A DNA stretch of 64,000 nucleotides from Acanthopleura granulata (lineage: Eukaryota; Mollusca; Polyplacophora; Chitonida; Chitonidae). The translations under genes and the position numbers were made by a program. This document shows positions 44,462-55,559 of the stretch, in pieces. Position 1 is the first letter of the stretch, and each line of letters opens with the position of its first letter. The notes beneath the pieces are model-generated. The model searched no databases and was not told the DNA's origin. It saw only the letters and a program-made list of their open reading frames with translations. The stretch covers positions 1,240,001 through 1,304,000 of the forward strand of contig JABBOT010000082.1 in the NCBI GenBank assembly GCA_016165875.1. Reading direction: 5' to 3'.

Positions 44462-44592
44462 AGAGAAAGCTAACCCGCGGATGGTCATACGTGAACCCCG
44501 TTTTCGTCTCACAATTATGCTGGCCGCCGTGTTTCAAGTGAACTATTCTTGAGTACGGCATAAACATCAATCAATTAAATAAATAAATAAAG
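44462..44592 (+). mobile_element. SINE family 1, 5'-truncated
   Basis: The sequence gcggatggtcatacgtgaac, then caattatgctggccgccgtg, ctattcttgagtacggcata and (aaat)n. It starts within a few bases of the right end of the candidate transposon. Confidence 0.7.
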
Positions 44593-44622
44593 AGAAAGTT
44601 GTAGTGCTGCATATAGCTCTAA

Positions 44623-45084
44623 TCAGTCTGCTTTGTGAACATGGCTCAACGTTGCATCAAGGGCATTTAACATGGCGATGTACGCATTTACTTTGGGTTG
44701 GCATATGAAGTTACGCCAGGAGCACGTTACCATAGCCTTGTGTCTCTCCGTCCTCACTGAACACAATTGACTGCTTCTCTTTGCATGAATGTGTCCTAAT
44801 TTCTTGACTTCATATCCTTTCTCAATTCTCAGTTGATTTCTGATGAATATTGTATTGAAAACCCATTTTGCAAGTATTAGCCCAAACGCCCATTTTGTTT
44901 GATGATTTAGACACCTAAATTGTAAACAGGGAGAAAGAGCTATCACCATGTCTGTTCTTATTACAATATATAGTCTGCACACTCCACTTTCATGATCGAG
45001 CCACACACCCTCAACGTATCCGGCGCCATAGATTTCTTTCTGGATTTGCTGTATTAAGTGTTGTAAAGTTCGACATATATACAT
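44623..45084 (-). other. Open frame of 153 codons, uncertain
   Basis: A single minus-strand frame with no recognised domain, no signal peptide and no membrane segment pattern. Its 3' part (44640-44745) lies in a dispersed repeat also found at 8235-8345, where the frame is not kept. It is more likely repeat-derived than a host gene. Confidence 0.2.
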
Positions 45085-45925
45085 GTAGGTCAGTGACTAA
45101 ATTTATAAGCTACTTTTAAGGTGAACAACATAACGTAGACAGACACCCGATCACATTCATAGATAATTGGCATAGGAGCCATTTATTATGTACGCAAACA
45201 CAAGCATCTATATCGGGTTAAGATTAAGCGCCATGTGCAGCGGATATAGCCTAGAGTTCACAGACTTCCGGGTTCACTATATAACACAGGCTAACACAGG
45301 CTGACAGTAAATGATGTAAACAGATGAACCTGATTGGCAGGAAACTAGGTCACAACAGACCAGGGTAGAAGAGGAACAGTTTACTCCACCGGAAACAAGC
45401 GGAACTATTTTCCAGATCAGTTTTCAATTGTGTTTTATCTGATATATAATTTACTTTAGTTTTGTCTTTTGACAAATTTTCCACTTATAAGTCGACCTCT
45501 TACTATCGAAAGATTTACTTAAGCTTTTTACGTGCAAAGCCAAATCCTTGACTATACACATGGAGCTAAACAGCACCCGAGTAGGTAAATATATCAGTGA
45601 AAATATGCTCACTTAAGGTAATACTGCATCACTTTATACCTCAGATTTTCTGCAGAATATTTTAAAAATCTTGTTTTTAATACAGAATAGTTTATTGGTT
45701 ATAGATTATAAGGCTGCAATATTGTGACGTCTATCGGCCATAATCATTCATTCTTTTCTGATGACAGTTATTTCAAGATGCCCTCTTCATAAGCACGGAA
45801 TGCCGTGGCGTTGTTGGAATAAAGTAAGTTGAGAAAAAGATGAAAACAGCTGTGCCATGGGCTAAAGACAAGGCAAATCCACCTGAACCCTGGGCACCTT
45901 GGATTGAACACACTTATGGTAGCAA
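45085..45925. other. Intergenic, nothing recognised
   Basis: AT-rich sequence without a notable frame or shared repeat. Confidence 0.4.
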
Positions 45926-45929
45926 TCCC

Positions 45930-46180
45930 AGATTGCGTTCAGTGTGACTCAGATGGTTAGCGCGCTAACGCAGCGTAATAACTCAGAAGCCTCCCACCAA
46001 TGCGGTTCCTGTGAGTTCAATTCCAGCTCAGGCTGGCTTCCTCTCTGCCAGCAACCAGCGGAAGGTAGTGGGTTTCCCCTGGGCTCTGCCAGGTTTCCTC
46101 CCACCATAATGCAGGCCGCGGTCGTATAAGTGAAATATTCTTGAGTACGGCGTAAAACATCAATCAAATAAATAAATACA
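45930..46180 (+). mobile_element. SINE family 1, near full length
   Basis: The tRNA head (gactcagatggttagcgcgc), B box (gagttcaattcc), body and 3' tail (gtgaaatattcttgagtacg, (aaat)n) are all present. An internal deletion in the cgtacgtgggaaggtctgcc segment shortens it. Confidence 0.85.
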
Positions 46181-46367
46181 TATAACTCTTGATGTCGCCA
46201 CATATTAGTTACGTGTCCATTGTTAGGTTTGGAGGGGGCATTGTAGATTTTCCACCGCCTAGTGCTTGTAAGGCCTTGATGCCAATAATCACGGTTTGCT
46301 TAGTCTTGCGTTCATTGAGGATGACTTGTCTTCAGTCGACTCAGTGTACTTATCTATACACTCGTCT

Positions 46368-46619
46368 GGTAAGGTTCTTCACTAACTTTTAAAATGGTAA
46401 GGTTCTTCACTAACTTTTAAAATGGTAAGGTTCTTCACTAACTTTTAAAATGGTAAGGTTCCTCACTAACTTTTAAAATGGTAAGGTTCTTCACTAACTT
46501 TTAAAATGGTAAGGTTCTTCACTAACTTTTAAAATGGTAAGGTTCTTCACTAACTTTTAAAATGGTAAGGTTCCTCCCTAACTTTTAAAATGGTAAGGTT
46601 CCTCCCTAACTTTTAAAAT
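46368..46619. repeat. 28-bp minisatellite, nine copies
   Basis: The unit ggtaaggttcttcactaact + tttaaaat repeats nine times without length change. Only ttc/ttcc and cac/ccc variants occur. Variant units cluster at the right end (units 8 and 9 share ttcctccct), the usual pattern of recent tandem growth. Confidence 0.97.
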
Positions 46620-46919
46620 GTCGATGATTTCCGACTGGCACCTCGATTTCCTCCACCAATAAAACTGACCACGAATTAAGTAAAAAATTCTTGGGTGAGG
46701 TACTAAAGAACATTCAAACAAATACGGATATCAAATAGCTTTTTCTTAAAAGGGTGAGTGTGAACATACTCTTAATACCCTAGTACAGTATGGCTACTCA
46801 ACGGAAATAAAAATGCCAAATTGCTCCTTGTACTGAGTATGAACACATTTGCTACATGTATCTGTGATCTTCATCATATCTAGAGTATTTGTAAAAAAAT
46901 TACTGATACTACTTTCTAT

Positions 46920-47052
46920 GCCAGTGAACAATCTGTGGATGGTTGTGGCTTTGCCTCCGGGCCTGCGCGGATTCCCGATGCTGGTCGCCATCGTATAAGT
47001 TAAATATTCTAGAGTACGGTGTAAAACACCAATGAAATTATTAAATAAATAT
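46920..47052 (+). mobile_element. SINE family 1, 5'-truncated
   Basis: The sequence atgccagtgaacaatctgtg, then gatggttgtggctttgcctc, cgccatcgtataagttaaat and agagtacggtgtaaaacacc. A further worn tail lies at 47585-47645 (gagggaaatattcttgagcg). Confidence 0.75.
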
Positions 47053-47690
47053 ATTCTATGGCATTGTCCACCAGATCATTTCCCAGTTTGAGAAAACCTA
47101 GAATGAAACACAAATATCATACCACAGTGGAAATGAATCTAGACAGTGGATGACTCAGTGAAACGTAGTTAAAACATTTGTTCCCCGTTGACTTTCTGAC
47201 CTTTGACTACCTTCTGACCTTTCGAATCCAACTCGCGCTGTTTTCGATGTAGTCTTTATGCAGCATCTTTACACCAGGACTGATTCAGATTTACTGTTTC
47301 ATTACTTGTTAACGTCGAGCAAATACATCCGCTGATATTCTGTCTCAGGCCTTAGGATATTCATAGATTTCTGGTGAGGCCGCAACATAAACCAATAGGA
47401 ATAAGCAGTCGACGTCGTTTTGCGTCCCCTCTTCCAGTTAAGCGTTCGTTGCAGACAACATGTCTTTCACCAGCATGGTGTGCTAATCTCTCTGTGACAT
47501 GTGCGAAATTTTATCAATAACTTGTTAAACACTGATGGTTAACTCATTCCGACCTCTCCGCTTTTTTCAGTAAATAAAACTGACACAATCGTATGAGGGA
47601 AATATTCTTGAGCGTGCCGTTAAAGAACCAAATGAAGAAATAAACCGCATGTTATATATATGATGATCGGAGTAGTAAAGAACAACAGTG
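47053..47690. other. Intergenic, only a worn SINE tail
   Basis: Nothing beyond the tail at 47585-47645 was recognised. Confidence 0.4.
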
Positions 47691-47696
47691 TGAAAT

Positions 47697-48050
47697 TTGT
47701 TTTTGCCATGTTTAGATACACTGAAGATTCTGAGAAAGCAGGGCACCTCTGATGATTACGATGAACCGATGATGGAGGCTTTAAAGGAAAAGGAAAAATT
47801 GATAAAATTTTACAGAGATAAAAGGCACAAAAAGACTGTGATTGTGGTGAAATATCCAGTTGCTGTGCTGTCAGTATGGATATACCTGGGTAGTGTGGCC
47901 GGCAGGAAAGTTAAATGTTTTTGGGCTCACGACAAAAGTAGGACTTGGCATGCGTTAGAGAACACATCCGGTTGCCGTACGGTCCACGTGCAGGTGGGCT
48001 CATGTCACAGTTTTATTTCCATATACTTATTTGTTAGCGTCCAGTGCTAA
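47697..48050 (+). other. Open frame of 117 codons, function unknown
   Basis: The first 50 codons are charged and protein-like (DDYDEPMMEALKEKEKLIKF, then YRDKRHKK). A hydrophobic VIVVKYPVAVLSVWIYLG follows. An acceptor-like tttgccatgtttag ends at about 47711, so part could be an exon. No family is recognised. It could equally be a chance frame. Confidence 0.25.
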
Positions 48051-49289
48051 AAGATGGGATGCTCTCCTGAAAGTCACAAACCTTCTTTGCCTGTTGCCGG
48101 CATGCAGACATTACTTTAAATGCCCAAGTTTTTGAACCAAGATGCATGGATGAACGACAGATGGGCTTAAGAAGACGGGGGTTGTCAATGTGTGAGATTC
48201 ACGACGAGGATTTTGCCCCGCTTTGAAATTTCAACTGGTATCCACAACAACACACCCACAGTACAACCGGGTTGTAGTGGAATATAGCTCTGCCATCTTG
48301 GGGGTACCATACCGCCATGGTCCGGCCATCATACGCGGACCCAGACCCACACCCTCCTGCCATCGTGACGTGATCGTCCGGCCATAGTCGGCCCACCCTG
48401 GTACCATTATGGGTCTACGATCCTGCCATCTTGATCAGAATATACCAGCTTTTTATGCTCTGTTTGTTACGGAGCTATGTACGGCAAATCTATCACGCAT
48501 TCATGTGATGGGGAGAAGTGTTTTTTATGCTCAACAGTTGCTAGAATTTTAGCCTATACTGTAGCGTCGGTGTTTGTAACCTTCTGCTGAGGATTTCAGG
48601 TAAAAGCATCATAAACGCAGCACATGTAACACAATGTTCTGAGAACACACAGGCGAATGAAGCCGTGATGTCAACAATCTGCAGACATCAGATCTAAATA
48701 GTCTCTAATGACTCCACAGAGTATGTAGGCACAGACTGGAACTCGAGGCCTTTTTAGTGCTGAAAAATGTCTACGTATTTATAGAACTGCACTGTATATG
48801 TGGCACGCAGAATTAAGGTACATATATATATATTTGTTTTCAATGTCATAAAATCATCCGGCGATCATTCCCCGACGGTGGTACCATGACGGTGCCATGA
48901 TATGCACATCCATCCTGATGATATCATACGACCATGATGTACAATCGATCACCATCCAATCATTGGTGGGCCCACCATGCGCGGGCCATGCAGTAAGGAT
49001 GGGCGTGGCATAGTCGGGCAGGATCTCGCTGTACTGTAGCAGTCTGTCTTGAAAATTACATTCCACTTGATTGCCCAAAAGGTAAATCTGTCAGAACTTA
49101 TTAAATCCTTGTAAGTTTATAAGTAACCACAAATTAGTTAGCAGCATTATATTACATTGTATTATAGAGTGCACAAAATATCTGCGACCATGTTTCTGAA
49201 AGCTACACTGTATAGGAGGCTAACTTGAGACTAATAGGAAAAAACTACCTCACAGAGAGCAACTACAACAATGGCGTATTTGACATGTC
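48051..49289. other. Intergenic, G+C-richer patches at 48240-48440 and 48850-49030
   Basis: Both patches are rich in words like ccatcatg, ggtaccat and ccggccat. They may be ends of one element, but no convincing inverted pairing was found. No gene recognised. Confidence 0.3.
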
Positions 49290-49660
49290 TTCCTATTATT
49301 GTTCACATATATTAAATGTGATGACAACACAACAATTTGGGTAATTCTAGGTCAAGGACGTCTAGTACATGTGTCTTTAACATCACTACAATTGATTTTA
49401 CCTAATTCTGTTCAAGCCATTGTGCTCGGGGGAGGGGGTGTAAAGGTTGACACTTCTGAAGCGTTTACATGAACAGTTAGAACAAAACCCTAACTGAGGT
49501 AAATTGACAAGAGGCCGGATTTCACCGGAAACGTGCAACCATTTGCCAGGTAGCACACTGTCGTCGCTGACAAGAGGCCGGATTTCACCGGAAACGTGCA
49601 ACCATTTGCCAGGTAGCACACTGTCGTCGCTGCTCTGGTTTTACTCTTTGTGCTGCACTC
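49290..49660 (-). mobile_element. Foldback-family right arm, with internal duplication
   Basis: The sequence ttaaatgtgatgacaacaca, ccattgtgctcggg, acatgaacagttagaacaaa, accctaactgaggtaaattg and gaggccggatttcaccgga follows 28270-28490 and is the reverse complement of the left arms. The outer end (tgtcgtcgctgctctggttt + tactct) corresponds to gagtaaaaccagagcagcga in the left arm. Confidence 0.75.
49505..49630. repeat. Perfect 63-bp tandem duplication
   Basis: 49505-49567 and 49568-49630 are the same throughout. The unit begins tgacaagaggccggatttca and ends cacactgtcgtcgc. It lies inside the foldback arm. Confidence 0.95.
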
Positions 49661-51082
49661 TTTTGCATTGTGTTGGCAGCTACAATCCGTTAACGCACAG
49701 TAGCTTTATGGTTATCGGCCCTGGATACACTTATTTCTGTTTTTGAAGGTGTGTCTCATTTAGCTAGCACATGCGGTTCTTGGGGCTTTAAGTTACACAA
49801 TGAACAAATAGTATTTTCATCTTTTTTTAGTTTCTGCTCTGTTCAAAGCACCGTACCTCAGGTTTATGCTTTAGGTTGGTAACCGTCTATTTTAATTGCC
49901 GAAACGATCGCACATCTTAAGGACGGGTTTGATGTCCTGGTTACGACTTGGCCGTTGTTGGCATATCACTTGACTGAAAGGCCGCGGTATTGAGATTGCA
50001 ACATCCGGACTGACTGCCCCAACAATGGTTTCGTCTCCTGGGAGCATCAAGGTTTGGTTTCTTTTAACTTACTAGCTCTTAGCCCGAACCTATAAATTCC
50101 TCATTGCTCATTACTCTTGTGCGTTCTGAGAACACCCGAGTGTGAAGACGACATTTTTGTTTGCAAACTGGTTGGTATAACATGTGTCAAATCGGCTTTA
50201 GGGCTATTTCGAGTGATAATTTCAGTCTGTCTGTATTAACAATGTAGTTATTTACATGACACTATGCGCATTTGTGTGCTAAATGTTTTACGCCATAGTC
50301 GAAATTAATTTAATATCATAATGGCAGCCAGCTGTATGTAAGGATGGATCTGGCCATAACCTGCAGGAAACCACCGCCCACAGGCAGGCCACTGACACAC
50401 ATCCTGACGGAAGGTCTTAATCGAGCCAGGTAGACATACAGGCATTAAGTCAACAGATTTGCCAGTTACCTGGCTAATGTCGATGGTTTACTTCAGACAT
50501 TTTGATGTCCTTCACCCATAAACGTGACCACCGTCAAATATGTGAAAAATAATTCATCAGACGTTACATGAAAAATAATTCATCAGACGTTACATGCCAA
50601 TCAGTTCATAATACAATCGCCATGACGAACTCTCCCGAACGGTCAAAACTATAAGCATACCTAATAAACACGGCGGCACATTAACCATGGTCACTGACTC
50701 AGGACATTTTGAATGACCCTAACCCTAAATAGAGACCACTGTACATTCTGATTTAGTCAGACCTTACGTAAAGGCCACGGTCCATCCAGGATGATGCTCT
50801 CGTTTGATCATTCGACCAAAACGATGATCTCGCTGGCAACGATAGGCGTCAACCAGAATTTAGCTACACCGGCAAATAATGATGCCTTATTTAGGTTTCT
50901 GAAAACTTAGTGTCAAGCCAGCCTTTTCAGTTTCAGAGGGTACCCCGCTGTGTAACAAGCACCGTTTAAAATGTTGTGCTACTGTCGTATGTTTAGGGGT
51001 TATTTCTTCCCAGTAGCATTACCTTGTGTCTTCGAACTCACTCTAGATCTTGTGATAAGTCCTTACAGTAACGTACTTTATT
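49661..51082. other. Intergenic, one short tandem repeat
   Basis: A perfect 26-bp unit (tgaaaaataattcatcagac + gttaca) occurs twice at 50543-50568 and 50569-50594. A much decayed SINE-like minus fragment may lie at 50285-50440. No gene recognised. Confidence 0.45.
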
Positions 51083-51557
51083 GTGGTCGTTACATCACAG
51101 TTGGAGAAACCAGAAGTGAGTCGCTTTTCACTTGTCGAGGACACTTCAACCTCTAGGGTCGACTTACTGTTGGTGTCTACCATCGAGAGTACTACAGTGG
51201 AATTAATAGATCTCCAACGGAATTTCACTGAGGAGTATAATTCAGCCCTGACGAACATTCAAACGAACAAAACTGAACGGACAGCTTAAGCACGGTGCAA
51301 ACGAAATCAAACAGGCCTTTATCGAGATCAAGGTGAATCTGTTTTGCCACGGATGTGGTAAATTTGTCTGTAACGACACCTACACTCCGAATCTTGATCG
51401 CCTCAAGCTCCGTCTGGACCAGATTGTCATTCACAACCTAAAAACGATTAAATATACAGAGCAGATTGTTTTCAATGACGGGTCCGCTAAAGTTGGAAGA
51501 TTCGTATGCAAACACTGTGGACAGGTGTGGGGTACCGTCGTATATGAGCTATTCTAA
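51083..51557 (+). pseudogene. RIG-I-like receptor C-terminal domain fragment
   Basis: The open frame 51252-51557 reads IEIKVNLFCHGCGKFVCN and, 51 residues after the second Cys, GRFVCKHCGQVWGTVVYELF before a stop. RLR C-terminal domains (RIG-I, MDA5, LGP2) bind RNA ends through a fold held by a zinc ion on C-x2-C and a second Cys pair. In human RIG-I the second and third ligands are 51 residues apart. The second pair is followed by x-W-G, as here. Upstream in another frame (51083-51289), LIDLQRNFTEEYNSALTNIQ resembles the helical stretch before this domain, so one frameshift may separate them. The frame stops where the family continues with a conserved Leu-Pro and a final strand. No helicase or CARD was found nearby. 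It may be a gene fragment, a pseudogene or one damaged exon. Confidence 0.55.
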
Positions 51558-53155
51558 AGGAGGATTGGGTGTCTTTATCAATGGTTGTTACAAACCGTAT
51601 TGTTGAAACTGGACAAAGGCTGGCGTCAACTCTGGCAAGTTTCAGTACAATCGTGACTAGCTGCGGTGCCTCCCATCTACGTTTTGCGTCGACGGTGAGC
51701 CTATCGCAGATTTGCTTAGGCCCCTGCCAAACGCAGGTGAAGCCTTGGCAATCGGGCAATAGGACAGAAAAGCATGCGCAGTCGGATGGAACTATACGCA
51801 AAAGATCTCACATCATATGAATTGCGCATAAAGTCTTGGAGAGCTGTTCCTTTGAGCCTTATCAGACAAGCTACAAAAGTAAGGGGATGGAGTCTTTCTC
51901 ACTACCTGTTATTAAATACAGCATGCGCTGCACTGCCTGGGAAACGGCGAGAGGTTAATGCGTCATCCTCACTGGTAGCAACACAGATTCATTCATTCCA
52001 TTGATCTTTAGCCCCCTCGCTTAAGATGTCTTCTTTCACTGCCTTTTATGGGTGGAGAAATCGGAGTTGCCTGGTACACCGGCAACGTTTTGACAAAAAT
52101 GTGGAGACCTCCTCGTCGTATTGTCGCGAGGCAGGTGGATTTCAACCAATGCAAGATTGTACAAACAAGCACACAAGCATGACCGATCGCTGTATTGTTA
52201 CAAACAATGAGATATGGGAAAGTTAGAAATCCCATGTCAAAACTTTATATTGAAGCCGTGCATGTTGTGTCAGGTGTTCGGTATTCTCGCACCTTATCGC
52301 TCAGGCACACCCAATTTTAAGTGGAGTATTACGCTTGGGTTATTCACTGTGCTGGCCTTCAGCGTGATGACACCAACTGAACAAGCGGTCAGTGAAGTGT
52401 GACTAACCTGTAGGTGGAGAATAATGTCTTCCCTCAGGGCATGAAGGAAGAAAGCCGCGCTTTAACATGGGGTCAAATTTCTACCACAACTTCAATCCAC
52501 TTTGAAAAAACGTATACTTGGGTGTAGTCTTGTAGGACATCCTATCATATATGTACACATCCTAACTGCTTTATTTTGCCTGAATTTTATTCCTTTTATT
52601 GCTGACAGCTTGCTCATCGAAAATGTTGAATACGCTTCTAGAGCTACAATTATAAAATGCAAGGATTTAGGTTTGTATCTGTACCTTCATCTTTAGATGC
52701 CTCACGCTTTACATAAGGATCACACCTCCACTGTATTATTTGTTTTCGTTTGTGCGATAAATACTTAAATAGGCAACGTTCTTAAAGTAAAAGATGACTG
52801 GACCTCTCCCGAGTTTGTGTTAATGGTTAGAACATTGTTGTGGGTGGTACGTAACGGTCCGTGAAAACAAAATGAAACAACGTTTTATTGACTGAAGTCA
52901 ATGCAGGTCCCCTCTATGTGAACTCCCAGAATTCCGGCATAGAATATAAGACCCCCATGATTGACTGATGATGGTTTGGCAATACGTGATCATGCCAATA
53001 TCTTCAAATGCCGTCGCTTTGGCAATCCATGGGAAGAAACGCGTTACAGAACTACCCACCGAAGAGGCCACTATCAACCCTGAAGGCATGATGGAACGAC
53101 CTCTGGTATAGCCAGAATGGTCGCACTTGCATTGTTTTCATGTTATTCTGCATTA
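51558..53155. other. Intergenic, nothing firm
   Basis: Frames at 51569-51820, 52008-52235, 52502-52696 and 52898-53089 overlap frames on the other strand and show no domain. A scrap of foldback-family sequence (gcattgttttcatgttattc) lies at 53130-53150, just before the SINE. Confidence 0.35.
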
Positions 53156-53157
53156 AA

Positions 53158-53460
53158 TGAGAGCTTCGGTGGCCTGATGGCTAGCGCGACCCACTTGAGG
53201 TCGGGAGATCGGGGATCAATGCTGGGTCGGGTCATACCAAAGACTTTAAATATGGTACTTGTTGCTGCCTCACTTGGCGCTCAGCACTAAGAGATTAGAG
53301 CAAGGATACAGGGCTGGTCCGCCCGGTGTCACTATAATATGACTGGGTGGGGTGTCATTTCTGGCGTCTTCGGCATGATGTTCCAATGGCGGCAGCACTT
53401 ATGCGGCATGGACCCGCCCTGCCACTACAAGACACAGAAAATATATACATTCTAAAGACT
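53158..53460 (+). mobile_element. SINE family 2, near full length
   Basis: The head gcttcggtggcctgatggct, agcgcgaccca (A box) and gggatcaatgctgg (worn B box) is followed by a body with accaaagactttaaatatgg, cttgttgctgcc, cagcactaagagattagagc and ggcggcagcac. It matches 3530-3825 in reverse. Confidence 0.75.
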
Positions 53461-55555
53461 CCTCGTCGTCATATGACCGAAAAATTTTGTCGGAGGCTGA
53501 TGGTCTGGAATAAACTCCAACAACTGAAGTCTCACGATTTTGCGCCATGACGGTTTTATTGTAACGAAAATGTAATAACGGATATAACGAACCCCTGCGA
53601 ACATAATAAAATATCTGATTAGCACAGTTGAAACACTATAAGGTAACATTACCAAACAAACACAACTTATTATACATATATAACTTGGACTGTCACGTGA
53701 CTACTGATCAATCTAGAACATGTGTAATGCTACTTTATGTGTGTATCACTGCTACCACAACATACCGAATACAAACAAATTCCGCCCGAGTCAGTTGTTA
53801 CGGATTACAGCTTAGAATTGAAATTCATTAGCCACAACAGATAAGCAATGTCCCCACTGTCTGCTAACAAAAGTATGTACCTGTGAATCTATGGATTACA
53901 ACATTTCAGATTTCCAAAGAATCCCCCGCACTTCACATGATCTATCCTGTAAGGAATATTGAACAAAATAAAAATAAAAATAAAATAGCACGCAACACAA
54001 AAATAATCTCACAGTAACACAATTACAGTGAATATTCAACTACAAACTAAAGACAAAAGTAAAAGTAAACAAGTGACTATTCACCAGAGTGCTACCACAT
54101 GGTTTCAAGTTGGAAAAAAGGCAGAGCATGCGCACGGAATTTTGTCAACACAGCAATGGTACAATTAATCAAAATACTCATTATAAACGTGTTACAAAAC
54201 ATACAAAAAAAATAATACAGAAAAATCATGTAAAAAAACACTGTTCACCTACTGTAGAGAGTTTCCATGGTGTCTATGATTAATACGCAGTCACCCTCAG
54301 CCTTGGCCAACATGCATGTGCAGCTGTGACCTAGTTGTATTAACCCAAGCTAACTGCACTGGTCTTTTATAGCACACACGCTCTTACCCAAGAGCCTGGC
54401 AATATAGTTCTGAGCGCTATTACATATCTTGTAGAGTTGTCCAAGGCAAGGCAATAAAATATCATTACCTTCAGACATCAACACAAAGTATCATTTACAC
54501 TTTACATCCAAACATCCACTTCAGCACGATAGCACATGCTAATACATATGCATACTGCACATTGCCCAGAACTACTATACAGTTCACATATCGTGGGCTC
54601 ACATAACTAAACTAATACTAACATTCTGCCTTAGAGGGATATCAAATAATCCAATCACTCACCTCCAATCCACTCAATCTATCCCACCAAAATCTGTTCC
54701 CGACATCCATTCTCCTCAAACTTCTTCATCAGTCGACCCGACTGAGTTAAATGATGGCAGTATTTGCTACTGACAGCAGATCTTGACAAATTAGGTGGGC
54801 TGCCATGTACATCTTTTGTAGCCCCGGACGACTGGCGAAATAGCGTCGGCCAGCCTACATCCTGTATGTTACTTGTGGGTTTAACACCTTCGTCTTGGTG
54901 TTCATATTTTATGCTGCCGATCTCTTTTATTCCCTCTGAAGATGTCATGTATTTTAGACTAATCAACGGCAAGCTAAGGCTACTGTATTGACCTAGATAG
55001 TTTAATGACGTCGTGTGGATGACGTTTCCCATCGTTCCGTGACGTAGGAATGTAAAAGTTTACTATGTATGCATTGTTTCGTCTTACCCCTGAGCTCATA
55101 TTGGAACGTCATGGAACAAAATGTTTTTTTTTCCGACATCATTGCATTTGAGTTTGAAGCAGTAAATATGTAATCACAAAATTAATATGTACGAAATATG
55201 TCAAATAACATAAATGTAGACAATTCTGATATTTCCCATCTATATAAATTATATAAACGATAAAACCAAATCTACCAAGTGTACAAGTTCAAATGCGTTT
55301 GTTTGCGGAAATAAACATCATGAGAGAGTAACATTTAGGGAGGTAAATGTACCAGCCGATATGTTGCGTGACAAACTCTATGTTGTTTGAATGGTCATCT
55401 CTATTTAATATGAATACTTGCATACGGTCCACATTTGACACCGGGGTAGAATCTCTACCAAACCCTCTTCCAGTACAAAACCTAATTCCACATCAAAATC
55501 ATTGTCTAACATCCCCTCAGGGACTACCCTCTCATCCCGCTCAATTTCTAAGAAA
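53461..55555. other. Intergenic with one open frame on minus (54679-55032)
   Basis: The 117-codon minus frame has a varied, hydrophilic, protein-like composition (EGIKEIGSIKYEHQDEGVKP) but no domain I recognise. It lies 3' of the gypsy pol remnant on the same strand. It could be part of that element or a chance frame. The rest is AT-rich. Confidence 0.3.
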
Positions 55556-55559
55556 TCCA

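Noticed and set aside
44623..45084. 153-codon minus-strand frame as a host gene
   Set aside because: Part of it is a dispersed repeat (partner at 8235-8345) and no domain or signal is visible. Kept only as an uncertain open frame.
46368..46619. CRISPR-like regular repeats
   Set aside because: Units are directly adjacent without spacers and the sequence is eukaryotic. It is a minisatellite.
48240..49030. Terminal inverted repeats of an 800-bp transposon
   Set aside because: Both patches share short words (ccatcatg, ggtaccat, gggcccacc), but no continuous inverted pairing could be drawn.
51569..51820. Continuation of the RLR-like gene downstream
   Set aside because: None of the three frames shows the expected Leu-Pro and final strand after the W-G motif. 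The frames overlap an open minus frame without motif.
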